Origin: Planctomycetota bacterium
GTDB taxonomy: Bacteria > Planctomycetota > B15-G4
DNA: 64,000 bases
NCBI GenBank assembly: GCA_020638905.1
Contig: JACKHP010000011.1
Location: 1 to 64,000, forward strand
Direction of reading: 5' to 3'
Shown here one piece after another: positions 38,691-50,515 of this stretch. A program made the translations under genes and the position numbers. Numbering within the stretch: position 1 is the stretch's first letter; every line of letters starts with the position of its first letter. Under the pieces are notes generated by a model that was not told the origin of the DNA, made no database searches, and saw nothing but the letters and a program-made list of their open reading frames with translations.

Positions 38691-41225
38691 ATGTCGTCCG
38701 TCCGTCCGTGGCTGCTCGTCCTGCCGTGGCTGCTCGCCTGCACCGCACCCGGCGACGGCGCGCGCGGTCCGGCCGACGGAGCGTCCCCGCCGGCCCCGCT
38801 CGACGAGGCGCTGGCGCACACCGACGCGCACGAAGGACTGCTGCCGCTGCACCTCGACGCCGACACGGGCCGCGCGCTGGTCGTGCTCCCCGCTCCCTCG
38901 GGTCCGGACGGCGAGGTCGCGCGCCTGATCGTCGTGGCCGGACTCACAGGCGGCGTGGGCAGCAACGACCTGGGACTCGACCGCGGCCGGCGCGGCGACA
39001 CGCGTCTCGTCGTCGTCCGTCGGCTGGGACGACGCGTGCTCGTCGAACAGCAGAACACCGCCTTCCGCGCCGTGGACGGTTCGACCGACGAGCGACGCGC
39101 CGTCGACGAGTCGTTCGCGACCTCGGTGCTGTACGCCGCCGACGTGGCCGGCCTCGATCCGGACGGACGGGCCGCGTTCGACCTCACGCCGTGGCTGCTC
39201 TCCGACCTCGCGCGCGTGGCCGCCGACGCTGCGTCCGCCGGACAGCCCGGACTGGCGCTCGATCCCGGGCGTTGCCGGCTCGACACGGGCGCATGCGTCG
39301 CGCTGCCCGCGAACCTCGAGTTCGAAGCGCTGCTCACGTTCGCCGCCGCCGACCCGGGACGCGAGCTGCGCGCCACCGTCCCCAGCCCCGACTCGGTCAC
39401 GGTGCGGCAGCACGTCTCGCTGCTCGCGCTGCCCGACGACGGCTACGTGCCGCGCGTGTACGACCCGCGCGCCGGATCGTTCGCGATCGGCTTCCTCGAC
39501 TACGCGGCGCCGCTCGACGCGCCGCTCGAGACGCGCCTCGCCGAGCGCCACCGGCTGCAGCTCGGTCCCGACGGACGCGTGCTCGACCCGATCGTGTACT
39601 ACGTCGATCGCGCGGCGCCCGAGCCCGTCCGTTCGGCGCTGCTCACCGGCGCCTCGTGGTGGACGCAGGCCTTCGAGCGCGCGGGCTTCCCCGGCGGCTT
39701 CCGGGTCGAACTGCTGCCCGAGGGCGTCGACCCGCTCGACGCGCGCTACGACGTGATCGAGTGGGTGCACCGCGCCACGCGCGGCTGGTCGTACGGCGCC
39801 GCGCTCGAGGACCCGCGCACCGGCGAGATCCTGAACGGACACGTCTCGCTCGGCTCGCTGCGCGTGCGCCAGGACCGGCTGCTCTTCGAGAGCCTGCTCG
39901 GCACGGCGCACACCGGCGACGGCGGCCCGCTCGACCCGGTGCAGCTCTCGCTGGCGCGCATCCGCCAGCTCGCGGCGCACGAGGTCGGGCACACCCTCGG
40001 CCTGCAGCACGACTTCGCCGCGAGCCTGGGCTTCAACGGCTCGGTGATGGACTACCCCGCGCCGCACGTCACGCTCGACGCCGACGGCGAACTCGACGTC
40101 TCCTCGGTCTACGGCACGGGCATCGGTCCCTGGGACGAGGTCGCCATCCGCTGGCTGTACGCCGAGCCGCCGCCGGGCGTCGACGAGCGCGCTTTCCTCG
40201 ACGGCATCCTCGCCGACGCACAGGCGCGCGGCCTCGTGTACCTGTCCGACGAGGACGCGCGCCCGGCGGGCGCGTCCGACGCGCGCGCGAACCTGTGGGA
40301 CGACGGCGCCGATCCGGTGGCCGCGCTCGAGCAGGCGCTCGCGGTGCGACGCGTGGGACTGATGCGCTTCGGCGCCGACCGCGTCCGGCCGGGACGTCCG
40401 CTGGCCGAGCTGCGCGAGGTGCTCGTCCCGCTCTGGTTGTACCACCGCTACCAGGTCGACGCGGCGGCCAAGCTGATCGGCGGCCTGACGTACGACCGCG
40501 CGCTGCGCGGCGACGGCCGGGACGGCGCGCGCATGGTCGACGGCGCCACGCAGCGACGCGCGCTCGCCGCGCTCGGGGCCGCGCTCGATCCGCACGAGCT
40601 CGACCTGTCGGACGACGTGCTCGCGCTGCTGCTGCCGCCGGCCGACGGCGCGGGGCGTCCGCGCGAGCGCATGCCGTCGGCCACCGAGCCGGCGTTCGAC
40701 GCGCTGGGCGCGGCCGCGGTGGCCGCCGACCTCGTCGCGGCGGACGTCCTGCAACCCGAGCGCTGCGCGCGCGTGCTCGACTTCCACCGGCGCGACCCCG
40801 GGCTGCCGTCGCTCGAGGAGGTGCTCGACACGCTCGTGGCGGCCTCCGGACTCGACGGCGACGACCCGCGTCCCGACGAAGATGCGCGGCTGGCGGCCGT
40901 GCGCCGCACGGTGCAGCGCGTGGTCGTCGACCGCATGCTCGCGCTGGCGTCCGACGGCGCGCTGCCGGCGGCGGTACGCGCCGTGGTCGAGCTGCGCCTC
41001 GAGCGCCTGGCCGAGCGCCTCGAGGCGCAGCCCGGCGGCGACGACGCGGCCCGCGCGCAGCGACGACTCCTCGCGCGCGACGTGCGCGCCGCGCTCGAGC
41101 GCGCAGCCACACCGGGACGCGTCCCGTCGGAGGCCCCGCCGGCTCCTCCCGGATCACCCATCGGCGCGCGCGACGCGAACTGGTCCGCGGCCTGGCTGCC
41201 GGCCTGCGACGTCGACGAACCGTGA
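38691..41225 (+). CDS. Zinc-dependent metalloprotease lipoprotein (DUF5117/DUF4953 type)
   Basis: An 844-residue protein; ATG 38691 with CGAGG upstream. Lipobox LLAC gives a lipoprotein. The N-terminal part (~90-300) has the DUF5118/DUF5117 look: RLGRRVLVEQQNTAFRAVDGS, ESFATSVLYAADVAG, VRQHVSLLALPDDGYVPRVYDPRAGSF (18-residue blocks). The zinc site is AAHEVGHTLGLQHDF (HExxHxxGxxH, a metzincin-type motif), preceded by RGWSYGAALEDPRTGEIL. After it comes MDYPAP, the Met-turn, then a helical C-terminal region. All three His and the Glu are present, so it should be active outside the cytoplasm. The next gene begins within its stop. Confidence 0.88.
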   Translation: MSSVRPWLLVLPWLLACTAPGDGARGPADGASPPAPLDEALAHTDAHEGLLPLHLDADTGRALVVLPAPSGPDGEVARLIVVAGLTGGVGSNDLGLDRGRRGDTRLVVVRRLGRRVLVEQQNTAFRAVDGSTDERRAVDESFATSVLYAADVAGLDPDGRAAFDLTPWLLSDLARVAADAASAGQPGLALDPGRCRLDTGACVALPANLEFEALLTFAAADPGRELRATVPSPDSVTVRQHVSLLALPDDGYVPRVYDPRAGSFAIGFLDYAAPLDAPLETRLAERHRLQLGPDGRVLDPIVYYVDRAAPEPVRSALLTGASWWTQAFERAGFPGGFRVELLPEGVDPLDARYDVIEWVHRATRGWSYGAALEDPRTGEILNGHVSLGSLRVRQDRLLFESLLGTAHTGDGGPLDPVQLSLARIRQLAAHEVGHTLGLQHDFAASLGFNGSVMDYPAPHVTLDADGELDVSSVYGTGIGPWDEVAIRWLYAEPPPGVDERAFLDGILADAQARGLVYLSDEDARPAGASDARANLWDDGADPVAALEQALAVRRVGLMRFGADRVRPGRPLAELREVLVPLWLYHRYQVDAAAKLIGGLTYDRALRGDGRDGARMVDGATQRRALAALGAALDPHELDLSDDVLALLLPPADGAGRPRERMPSATEPAFDALGAAAVAADLVAADVLQPERCARVLDFHRRDPGLPSLEEVLDTLVAASGLDGDDPRPDEDARLAAVRRTVQRVVVDRMLALASDGALPAAVRAVVELRLERLAERLEAQPGGDDAARAQRRLLARDVRAALERAATPGRVPSEAPPAPPGSPIGARDANWSAAWLPACDVDEP

Positions 41226-42127
41226 GCGGAGAGGCCGCGACCGACGTCGGCGCGCTGCGGCCCGTCGACTGCGGCGAGGTCACGCTCGCCGTACGCGAGT
41301 GGGGTCCGGTCGACGGCCCCCTGGTCGTGCTGCTGCACGGTTTCCCCGAGACCTCCCGCGCCTTCGACGTCATCGGGCCGCTCCTGGCCGCCGCCGGACT
41401 GCGCGTCCTGGCACCCGACCAGCGCGGCTACGGCGCGAGCGAACGTCCCGTCGACGTGGCGTCGTACCGGCTCGAGCGGCTCGTCGACGACGTCGTCGGA
41501 CTCGTGCGCGCCGCGGGCCGTGAGCACGCCGCGATCGTGGGCCACGACTGGGGTGCCGCCGTGGCCTGGACGCTGGCGCTGCTGCGCCCCGAGGTCGTGA
41601 CGCGACTCGCGGTGCTGAACGTCCCCCACCCGGCGGTCATGCAGCGGGCGTTGCGCCGCGACCCGCGCCAGATGCTGCGCTCGTGGTACATGCTGCTGTT
41701 CCAGCTCCCGTGGCTGCCCGAGCGGCTGCTGACCCTGGGACGCGGCGCGTTCACCGCGCGCATGCTGGCGCGCACCGCGCGACCCGGGGCCTTCGCCGCC
41801 GAGCGCATGGCGGCCTATCGCGCGGCCTGGACGCGTCCCGGCGCGATGACGGCCATGCTGGCCTGGTACCGGGCGATCGTGCGCCATCCGCCGCGGCTGT
41901 CCCGGGTCGAGGTCGCGGCCGAGACGCTCGTGCTGTGGGGCGAGCACGACGTGGCCTTGCGCCCCGGACTGGCCGAGGCCAGCCTGGCCCACTGTCCCCG
42001 GGGACGCCTCGTCCGCTTCCCGGACTGCACCCACTGGCTGCACCTGGAGCAGCCCGCGCGAGTCGCAGCCCTGCTGCGCGACTTCCTCGTCGGCGGCGAG
42101 CATCGCGCGCCGGATGTCGTCGCCTGA
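41222..42127 (+). CDS. Epoxide-hydrolase-like alpha/beta hydrolase
   Basis: A 301-residue protein starting at GTG 41222 in a GTGA overlap with the metalloprotease gene. Motifs: HGFPETSRAF (oxyanion HGxP), PDQRGYGASERP, the nucleophile elbow GHDWGAAVAW with Asp109, and the acid/base WGEHDVAL and CTHWLHLEQP (catalytic His). The Asp nucleophile, HGFPE and the DQRGYGxS block are those of epoxide hydrolases and fluoroacetate dehalogenases. The cap region carries LPERLL and RPGAMTAMLAWYR, as in epoxide hydrolases. It has no signal peptide. The substrate is unknown; pairing with the exported protease is probably only transcriptional. Confidence 0.85.
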   Translation: MSGEAATDVGALRPVDCGEVTLAVREWGPVDGPLVVLLHGFPETSRAFDVIGPLLAAAGLRVLAPDQRGYGASERPVDVASYRLERLVDDVVGLVRAAGREHAAIVGHDWGAAVAWTLALLRPEVVTRLAVLNVPHPAVMQRALRRDPRQMLRSWYMLLFQLPWLPERLLTLGRGAFTARMLARTARPGAFAAERMAAYRAAWTRPGAMTAMLAWYRAIVRHPPRLSRVEVAAETLVLWGEHDVALRPGLAEASLAHCPRGRLVRFPDCTHWLHLEQPARVAALLRDFLVGGEHRAPDVVA

Positions 42128-42178
42128 GCGACAGCGACCGGCGAGGCTCGGGTCGTCCGTGCTCGGCGGGCGAGACGC

Positions 42179-42196
42179 CCCGGAAGATCTTCCGGG
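42179..42196. terminator. 18-bp perfect palindrome followed by TTTC
   Basis: CCCGGAAGATCTTCCGGG is a perfect palindrome and can fold as a 7-bp stem with a GATC loop. A short TTTC follows, 52 bases past the hydrolase stop. It may be a weak terminator or a protein-binding site. Confidence 0.5.
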
Positions 42197-42298
42197 TTTC
42201 GACGACCACGATGCGACCGAAACGGCGCTTGAGGGGTGGGGAGACGACCAGCCGATGGGGTCTCACCCCCTGGTGCCCAAGCGTCCACACGCATGACC

Positions 42299-42329
42299 GG
42301 CGCGGGACTTCGGTCCCGCGCCGTCTTTT
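42299..42329 (+). terminator. Classical rho-independent terminator with TTCG loop
   Basis: GGCGCGGGAC (42299-42308), loop TTCG, GTCCCGCGCC (42313-42322), then GTCTTTT: a 10-bp perfect stem with the stable UUCG loop and a T-run. It lies 170 bases past the last plus-strand stop, so either the hydrolase transcript is long or a small RNA ends here. Confidence 0.88.
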
Positions 42330-42352
42330 CTCGAGGCACGAGGGGGAGGGGT

Positions 42353-43111
42353 TCAGCGCGCGGGATCGGCCGCGAGGGCCTCTCCGACCCGGGCCAGCGA
42401 ACGCTCCAGGGCCGCGAGTTCGACAAAGTCGGGCATGCGGCGCACGTGGTCGGCCAGGTTGGTGCCTGCGGCGCTGTAGGTCCCGCCCGAGAGCCGCACC
42501 GAGAGGCGGCTCGTGCGGAACTCCGGCCCGTCGTCGGGACGCGAGCCGGACGGACTCAGCGACTCCTTGCGCACCTGCTCGCGCGGGTCGAGCCGGATGG
42601 CGAAGAAACCCGCCTCGTTGAGCGCGGCCAGGAGCGGCCCGAGCCGCACGGGGTCGATCCGGCGCTCGCGCCGGAACGCGGGCTCGGTCTCGGCCGTCCC
42701 GCGGTGCGCGGTCTCGACCACGAGGCCGTCGGCGTGCACCGCCAGAAGGCGCACCAGCGGCGGTCCCTCGCAGTCGGTGAAGTCCTCCTCGAGCCAGACG
42801 ACGGGCTCGTCGCCGCCGCCCAGCACGAGCTCTTCGGCGGGCAGACGCTCGGGCACCCAGGCCAGGGCCGCCCGGGGATCGGGAGGCGGCAGCTCGAGCC
42901 GCTCGCCGGGCGCCGCGACGAAGCCCTCCACCCCCGCGTCGGTCGCCCGCGGGGGGGCGTCGGGCAGGGCCGGTCGTTCGGGGGCGGGGACGCCGCCGGC
43001 CGGGAGCCGCGGGCGCGATCCGGTCTCCCCGGCGGAGGTCGAGAGCCACGTCCAGGCGCCTGAGGCGGCCAACACGGCGAAGGCGGCGAGCGGGAGCCAG
43101 GGACGCGGCAT
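42353..43111 (-). CDS. Exported protein of unknown function
   Basis: A 252-residue protein; I use ATG 43111 (MPRPWLPLAAFAVLAAS), though GGGAG touches it; ATG 43141 is an alternative that only adds ten basic residues. A signal peptide or anchor covers ~5-22, then a Pro-rich linker (~32-80). The globular part has VVWLEEDFTDCEGPPLVRLLAVHADGLVVETAHRG, a RIDPVRLGPLLAALNEAGFFAI strip and a final DHVRRMPDFVELAALERSLARVG. I do not recognise a family. It is divergent from the hybrid histidine kinase gene, with their starts 80 bases apart. Confidence 0.6.
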   Translation of the reverse strand: MPRPWLPLAAFAVLAASGAWTWLSTSAGETGSRPRLPAGGVPAPERPALPDAPPRATDAGVEGFVAAPGERLELPPPDPRAALAWVPERLPAEELVLGGGDEPVVWLEEDFTDCEGPPLVRLLAVHADGLVVETAHRGTAETEPAFRRERRIDPVRLGPLLAALNEAGFFAIRLDPREQVRKESLSPSGSRPDDGPEFRTSRLSVRLSGGTYSAAGTNLADHVRRMPDFVELAALERSLARVGEALAADPAR

Positions 43112-43190
43112 CTCCCGAGGATACCTCGCCCGCCGCCGCACTCCGGGTTGGCCGCGACAAGTGCCTCAAGCAGCCGGCTGGCCGAGGTCG

Positions 43191-46409
<3,219 letters not shown>

Positions 46410-46491
46410 CCGCGCGGGACGTCGAGGGGCCCGGCACGACGCCGTCGCGTCCCGTCCGTCGCTCGCCGCCCGGCTTCCCGTGAGCTCGCCG

Positions 46492-46947
46492 ATGCACGAG
46501 ATCTACGTCGACGCCGACAGCTGTCCCGTGAAGGACGAGATCGTACGCGTCGCGACGCGGCACGCTCTCTCGGTGCACGTGGTCTCCAACCAGTCGCAAC
46601 GCGTGCCCGAGGGCGAGGCCTTCCGGGCCGTGCTCGTGGGCGACGGCTTCGACGAGGCCGACGACTGGATCGCGACCCACGCCGGCCCGGGCGACATCGT
46701 CGTCACCGCGGACATCCTGCTCGCGGCGCGCTGTCTCGCGCTGGGGGCGCGCGCCCTCACCCCGCGCGGACGCGTCTTCGCCGACACGAGCATCGGGGAG
46801 GCCCTCGCGGCCCGCGAGACCCAGGCCCTGCTGCGCGAGATGGGACTGCCCTCGAAGGGGCCGCCGCCCTTCACCGACAAGGACCGTTCGCGCTTCCTGC
46901 AGCGCCTCGACGAGCTGGTCCACGCCGTGCGACGCGCGCAGAGCTGA
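46492..46947 (+). CDS. UPF0178 (YaiI/YqxD) family protein
   Basis: A 151-residue protein. It starts IYVDADSCPVKDEIVRVATRH and continues VVSNQSQRVP, GFDEADDWIATHAGPGDIVVTADILLAARCLALGA, LTPRGRVFADTSIGEALAARE and GPPPFTDKDRSRFLQRLDELV, matching the family along its whole length (~150 aa). The family folds like a PIN/NYN nuclease: conserved DAD, D and TADI..A acidic residues suggest RNA cutting, but the function is not settled. A GTG at 46480 is a possible earlier start. It is cytoplasmic. Confidence 0.92.
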   Translation: MHEIYVDADSCPVKDEIVRVATRHALSVHVVSNQSQRVPEGEAFRAVLVGDGFDEADDWIATHAGPGDIVVTADILLAARCLALGARALTPRGRVFADTSIGEALAARETQALLREMGLPSKGPPPFTDKDRSRFLQRLDELVHAVRRAQS

Positions 46948-47041
46948 CGCGCCGCGACGCCGGGCGCGATTCGCGGCGGGCCACGGCACGCGACCGCGTG
47001 CTACCTTCAGCGGTCCCTCCTCGATCGAGATCGGACCGCCC

Positions 47042-47656
47042 GTGGACCACCCGACACAGGCCCGCGGTCTGGCCGACGATCCTGCGCTCGCCGCGCGCCT
47101 CGCCGACCTGTGCCGCGAAGGACGCCGTCTCGCGGCACGCTTCGAGCGCGACGTGCGCAGCCAGGGCTTCCACCCGTTCAAGCCGGCCGACTACGAGGAC
47201 GTGCTCGACGCGCTGGTCGGGCTGCGCCGTCCGGGCCTGCGCTTCCTCGAGTGGGGTTCGGCCACGGGCGTGATCACGATCATGGCCGACATGCTCGGCA
47301 TGGACGCTGCCGGCATCGAGCTCGACGCCGACCTCGTCGACGACGCGCGCGCCCTGGCCACGCGCCACGGCTCGCACGCCAGCTTCGTGGCCGGCAGCTT
47401 CCTGCCCACCGGCTACACCTGGACGTCGCCCGACGGCGAGAGCCACCTGGGCACGCTGGGAGAGGGCACGTCGGCCTACGCCGCGCTCGGCCACGACCTC
47501 GACGCGTACGACGTGGTCTACGCCTATCCGTGGATCGGCGAGGAGCCGGTCATGCGCGACGTCATGGCGCGCCACGGCAAGCGCGACGCGCGCCTCCTGC
47601 TGCACGCCTGGACCGCGGGCGTGGACGTGCACCGCGTCGACGCCACCACGCACTGA
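47042..47656 (+). CDS. Small class I SAM methyltransferase-like protein
   Basis: A 204-residue protein from GTG 47042. The nucleotide-binding loop is RFLEWGSATGVITIMADMLG, followed by an acidic strand end AAGIELDADLVDDARALA and DAYDVVYAYPWIGEEPVMRDVM. This is the motif I-II-IV order of class I methyltransferases. The N-terminal part has RSQGFHPFKPADYEDVLDALVGL, which may hold the substrate helix. I know no specific family with this pattern. The end (LLLHAWTAGVDVHRVD) is a normal last strand. It is convergent with the secreted protein at 47758. Confidence 0.7.
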   Translation: MDHPTQARGLADDPALAARLADLCREGRRLAARFERDVRSQGFHPFKPADYEDVLDALVGLRRPGLRFLEWGSATGVITIMADMLGMDAAGIELDADLVDDARALATRHGSHASFVAGSFLPTGYTWTSPDGESHLGTLGEGTSAYAALGHDLDAYDVVYAYPWIGEEPVMRDVMARHGKRDARLLLHAWTAGVDVHRVDATTH

Positions 47657-47672
47657 CGCTCGGGCAGCGTGC

Positions 47673-47692
47673 CGGCGCGCGACCGCGCGCCG
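47673..47692. terminator. GC hairpin between convergent genes
   Basis: CGGCGCGC (47673-47680), loop GACC, GCGCGCCG (47685-47692): a perfect 8-bp stem, 16 bases past the methyltransferase stop. There is no T-run. It may serve both convergent genes. Confidence 0.5.
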
Positions 47693-47757
47693 CGTCGCGC
47701 ACCCGACGTCGGCGCGGGACGCGACGCTCCTCGCGCGCACCCCGCGCCGCCGTCGTC

Positions 47758-48927
47758 TCAGGGCACCACGGTCCCGAAGGCCACCGGACCGTTGGCGCCC
47801 TGGGTCAGCTCGACGGTGTACGAGCCGGGTGCGAGGCCCGCGAACGAGCCGACGAACATGCAGTCCTCGCCGACGGCGGCCACGACGTTCGTGGTGAACC
47901 CGCCGGGGCCGTGGATCGTGACGGTCACCGCGCCGGCACCCGGGTCGGCCACGCCGCCGATTTCGAGGCGCGAGGTCTCCGACGAGCGCAGGCGACCGGC
48001 GGACGTCCACGTCTTGGCCAGGTTCTTGGCCGGCGCGGCGGGCGGTGCGGCCTCGGGATCGGCGCCCGGTGTCACGACCGGCTCGTCGAGCGCGAATAGC
48101 GCCAGCGCCTCGGGGTAGTCGGCCACGAGCAACAGCGCGTCGTCGTCGCCCTTGGCCGCCTTGGCGAGCACCTTCACGAACTTCTTGAACTTCTTGTAGG
48201 ACGACGACTGGAACTTGTCCTCGAGCTGCGTGAGCTTGCCGACGTAGTCGTCCCACACGCCGCAGCCGCCCGGGTAGAGCGAGAGGATGTCCTCGTCGGG
48301 TGCGATGTCCGCGGCGTCGTCCTGCCACAGCTCGGCCCAGGTCTGGTCGTAGAGGTCGTCGAGCGTCAGGCCCAGGTCGGACTGGAACGCACCCAGCGCG
48401 TCGGCCGCCGCGAAGTACGCATCGTTCAGGTCGATCACGCCGTCGGCCGCGTCGGCGGCGATGTCGGCCAGTTCGTCGCAGTACTGGGAGAAGCCCACGC
48501 CGACCACGGCCTTGGCGTCCTTGGCGGCCGCCGAGACGAGCTTCTTGGCGTCCTTCAGGAAGGTCTTCTCGTCGAACAGCACGTTGACCGGATAGGTGAA
48601 CATGAAGCCTTCGCAGGCGCCGATCGACCCGTTCTCCGTCAGGATCGTGACGTCGGCGACCCCCACGCCCACCGGCTGGATGACCACGGTGTGCTTCTTG
48701 GCCGCGCCCTCGGTCATCGTGACCGTCGCCACGCTCTCGTCGCTGCTCGAGGCCATGACCGCGAACGTGCAGCCTTGGGTGCCGGAGATCTTGATCACCT
48801 TCGTCTTCCCCGTGCCGACGAACTCGATCGTCGTGCCGCTGGGGACGTTCGGCTTGTTCGCCCACGCGACGGGCGTCGCCACGAGCAAGGCGAGCAACAC
48901 GACGACGGGCATCACGGACACACGCAT
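47758..48927 (-). CDS. Secreted protein with Ig-like strands, unknown function
   Basis: A 389-residue protein; ATG 48927 after a GAGG. The signal peptide ends at PVAWA-NKP (residue ~23). The N-terminal part has beta strands like an Ig or BIG domain (TIEFVGTGKTKVIKISGTQGC, SVATVTMTEG, GVGVADVTILTENG). The middle is helical with many Asp/Ala/Lys (FLKDAKKLVSAAAKDAKAVVG; FKKFVKVLAKAAKGDDDALLLVADYPEALALF). The C-terminus is again beta (LEIGGVADPGAGAVTVTIHGPGG, APGSYTVELTQG). Three or four cysteines may form disulfides. No enzyme motif. Two further secreted proteins follow on the same strand upstream. Confidence 0.65.
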   Translation of the reverse strand: MRVSVMPVVVLLALLVATPVAWANKPNVPSGTTIEFVGTGKTKVIKISGTQGCTFAVMASSSDESVATVTMTEGAAKKHTVVIQPVGVGVADVTILTENGSIGACEGFMFTYPVNVLFDEKTFLKDAKKLVSAAAKDAKAVVGVGFSQYCDELADIAADAADGVIDLNDAYFAAADALGAFQSDLGLTLDDLYDQTWAELWQDDAADIAPDEDILSLYPGGCGVWDDYVGKLTQLEDKFQSSSYKKFKKFVKVLAKAAKGDDDALLLVADYPEALALFALDEPVVTPGADPEAAPPAAPAKNLAKTWTSAGRLRSSETSRLEIGGVADPGAGAVTVTIHGPGGFTTNVVAAVGEDCMFVGSFAGLAPGSYTVELTQGANGPVAFGTVVP

Positions 48928-49061
48928 GGATACGCCTCGGACGAGGAATCGGGCAGACGACGCGCCACCGCTGCCCGCGCTGGCGCGTGCCGGGCGCGCG
49001 AGGCACGCCCGGTGGTGCTGCGATCATATCGGTCGCGTCGCCGCGACGGAGCGCCCGTCGA

Positions 49062-50366
49062 TCAGAACGACGCGTCGAGCAGGGTGAGCTGGGCCGGACT
49101 CCCGAGCGACACGCCGCCGCCCGGCGCGAGGAACGCCGACTGCAGGAACAGTCCCGCACCCTCGACGCCCGGCGGCAGGTCGGGCACGAGCAGCGACACC
49201 GTGAACACGCCGCTCGGCGGCACCGTGCCCACCGCGTACGGCCCCACGAACGGGCCGAGCATGAACACGCCCTGCCACGCCGGCTTGAACACCGCAGACG
49301 TCTCGAGCGAGAGCAGCAGCACCGTCGATTCGCCCGGCTCTCCCTTGAACTGCAGGCCGATCGTCTCGCCCTCCTGCCCGGCCTTGCTCGAGTTCATCGC
49401 GCGCGCCGCGCCGACGATCGGCAGGTACGTGCCCGCCCCGGCCACCGGCGCGCCCGGATCGCCCGTCACGCCGCAGAAGAACACGTCGCCCTCCTGGCCG
49501 GCGACGAGCGCCGTGTCGAGGGTGCGTGCGGTCGCACCCGCGGCGAGGCGCAGGGCGTCGCCGCCGTCGCCGCTGCTCCAGAACGGATCGGGGCTCCCGT
49601 CGCACAGGAACTCGATGGCCTCGTTGCCGTCGCCCGCCACGAACGCCGAGTTCGACGCGAAGAGCGAACCGCCGGCGAGCACCCGCGCACCGTGCCCCCC
49701 GTCGCCGCCCTCCTTGCAGCCCTCGTTGCCACGCCCGCCGACGACCTGGCTGTCGTAGACCCACACGTTGGACGTCTCGACGAGCAGTCCCGGGCCTCCT
49801 GCGCCGCCGATCTCGGCTCCGGAGGAGCATTCACGCGCCGCGCCGATGCCGCCCTCGAACTGGCAGCCCAGGAACGCCACGTCGAACGAGCCGGTCACCC
49901 GCGCGGCCGGGGCTCCGGCCTCGCCGAAGGTCGGGTCGTTGCCCTTGCCGTCTCCGCCCCACACCTGGCAGGCCTGCACGCGCACCGATCCGGCGCAGTC
50001 GCGCACGACCAGTCCCGGGTGCTCGTCGGTCGGCTTCGAAAAGGCACCGACGAAGCGCAGGAAGCTCAGCACCACCGTGCGCGAGGACGAGAGGTTCTTC
50101 ACGCTCGACGGCCCGCCGTCGACCTGCACGGCGCCGAGCGTCGAGTCGGGATCGATGACGACGGTGAGCGCCTTGTCGTCGATCGTGAAGGCCTGATAGG
50201 TGCCGTCGCGGACGAACACGAAGTCGCCGTCGACGGCCGCGTCGACCGCCGCCTGGATGGTGGTGAAGTCGGCGCCGCCCGAATCATCGACGGTGAGCAC
50301 GTCGGCGTGGAGTTGCGTCGCGAGCATCGCGCCGATCGACGCGACGAGGATGGTACGGATCGACAT
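49062..50366 (-). CDS. Secreted right-handed beta-helix protein, copy 1
   Basis: A 434-residue protein with signal peptide ending at LHA-DVLT. It starts with the classic opening of parallel beta-helix proteins: DDSGGADFTTIQAAVDAAVDGDFVFVRDGTYQAF. Then come many strand turns (VRDCAGSVRVQACQVWGG, GLLVETSNVWVYDSQVVGGRGNEG, GGDGGDALRLAAGA), rich in Gly, Asp and Cys. The last ~90 residues (LQFKGEPGESTVLLLSLETSAVF...VPPSGVFTVSLLVPDLPPGVEGAGLFLQSAFLAPGG in part) are a beta module shared with the next protein. Likely surface or secreted; possible polysaccharide binding or lyase, but no catalytic residues are evident. It is a paralog of the gene at 50516-51775. Confidence 0.75.
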   Translation of the reverse strand: MSIRTILVASIGAMLATQLHADVLTVDDSGGADFTTIQAAVDAAVDGDFVFVRDGTYQAFTIDDKALTVVIDPDSTLGAVQVDGGPSSVKNLSSSRTVVLSFLRFVGAFSKPTDEHPGLVVRDCAGSVRVQACQVWGGDGKGNDPTFGEAGAPAARVTGSFDVAFLGCQFEGGIGAARECSSGAEIGGAGGPGLLVETSNVWVYDSQVVGGRGNEGCKEGGDGGHGARVLAGGSLFASNSAFVAGDGNEAIEFLCDGSPDPFWSSGDGGDALRLAAGATARTLDTALVAGQEGDVFFCGVTGDPGAPVAGAGTYLPIVGAARAMNSSKAGQEGETIGLQFKGEPGESTVLLLSLETSAVFKPAWQGVFMLGPFVGPYAVGTVPPSGVFTVSLLVPDLPPGVEGAGLFLQSAFLAPGGGVSLGSPAQLTLLDASF

Positions 50367-50515
50367 GGGCCTGCCTCCTGGATGTCTGCCCGGACCGAGG
50401 TGCGCCCGTCCGCGCTCGATCCCAGGACAGCGACGCTAACACGACTTGCGCGATACGTGGGGTGTGACCTGCAACGGAGCCCGCGGTCGCCTTGGCCTTC
50501 GCGCGTGCAACGGGG

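Noticed and set aside
42114..42296. Small 60-codon plus-strand gene overlapping the hydrolase end
   Set aside because: No ribosome-binding site and overlap with the hydrolase; the DNA looks more like a structured RNA than a coding stretch.
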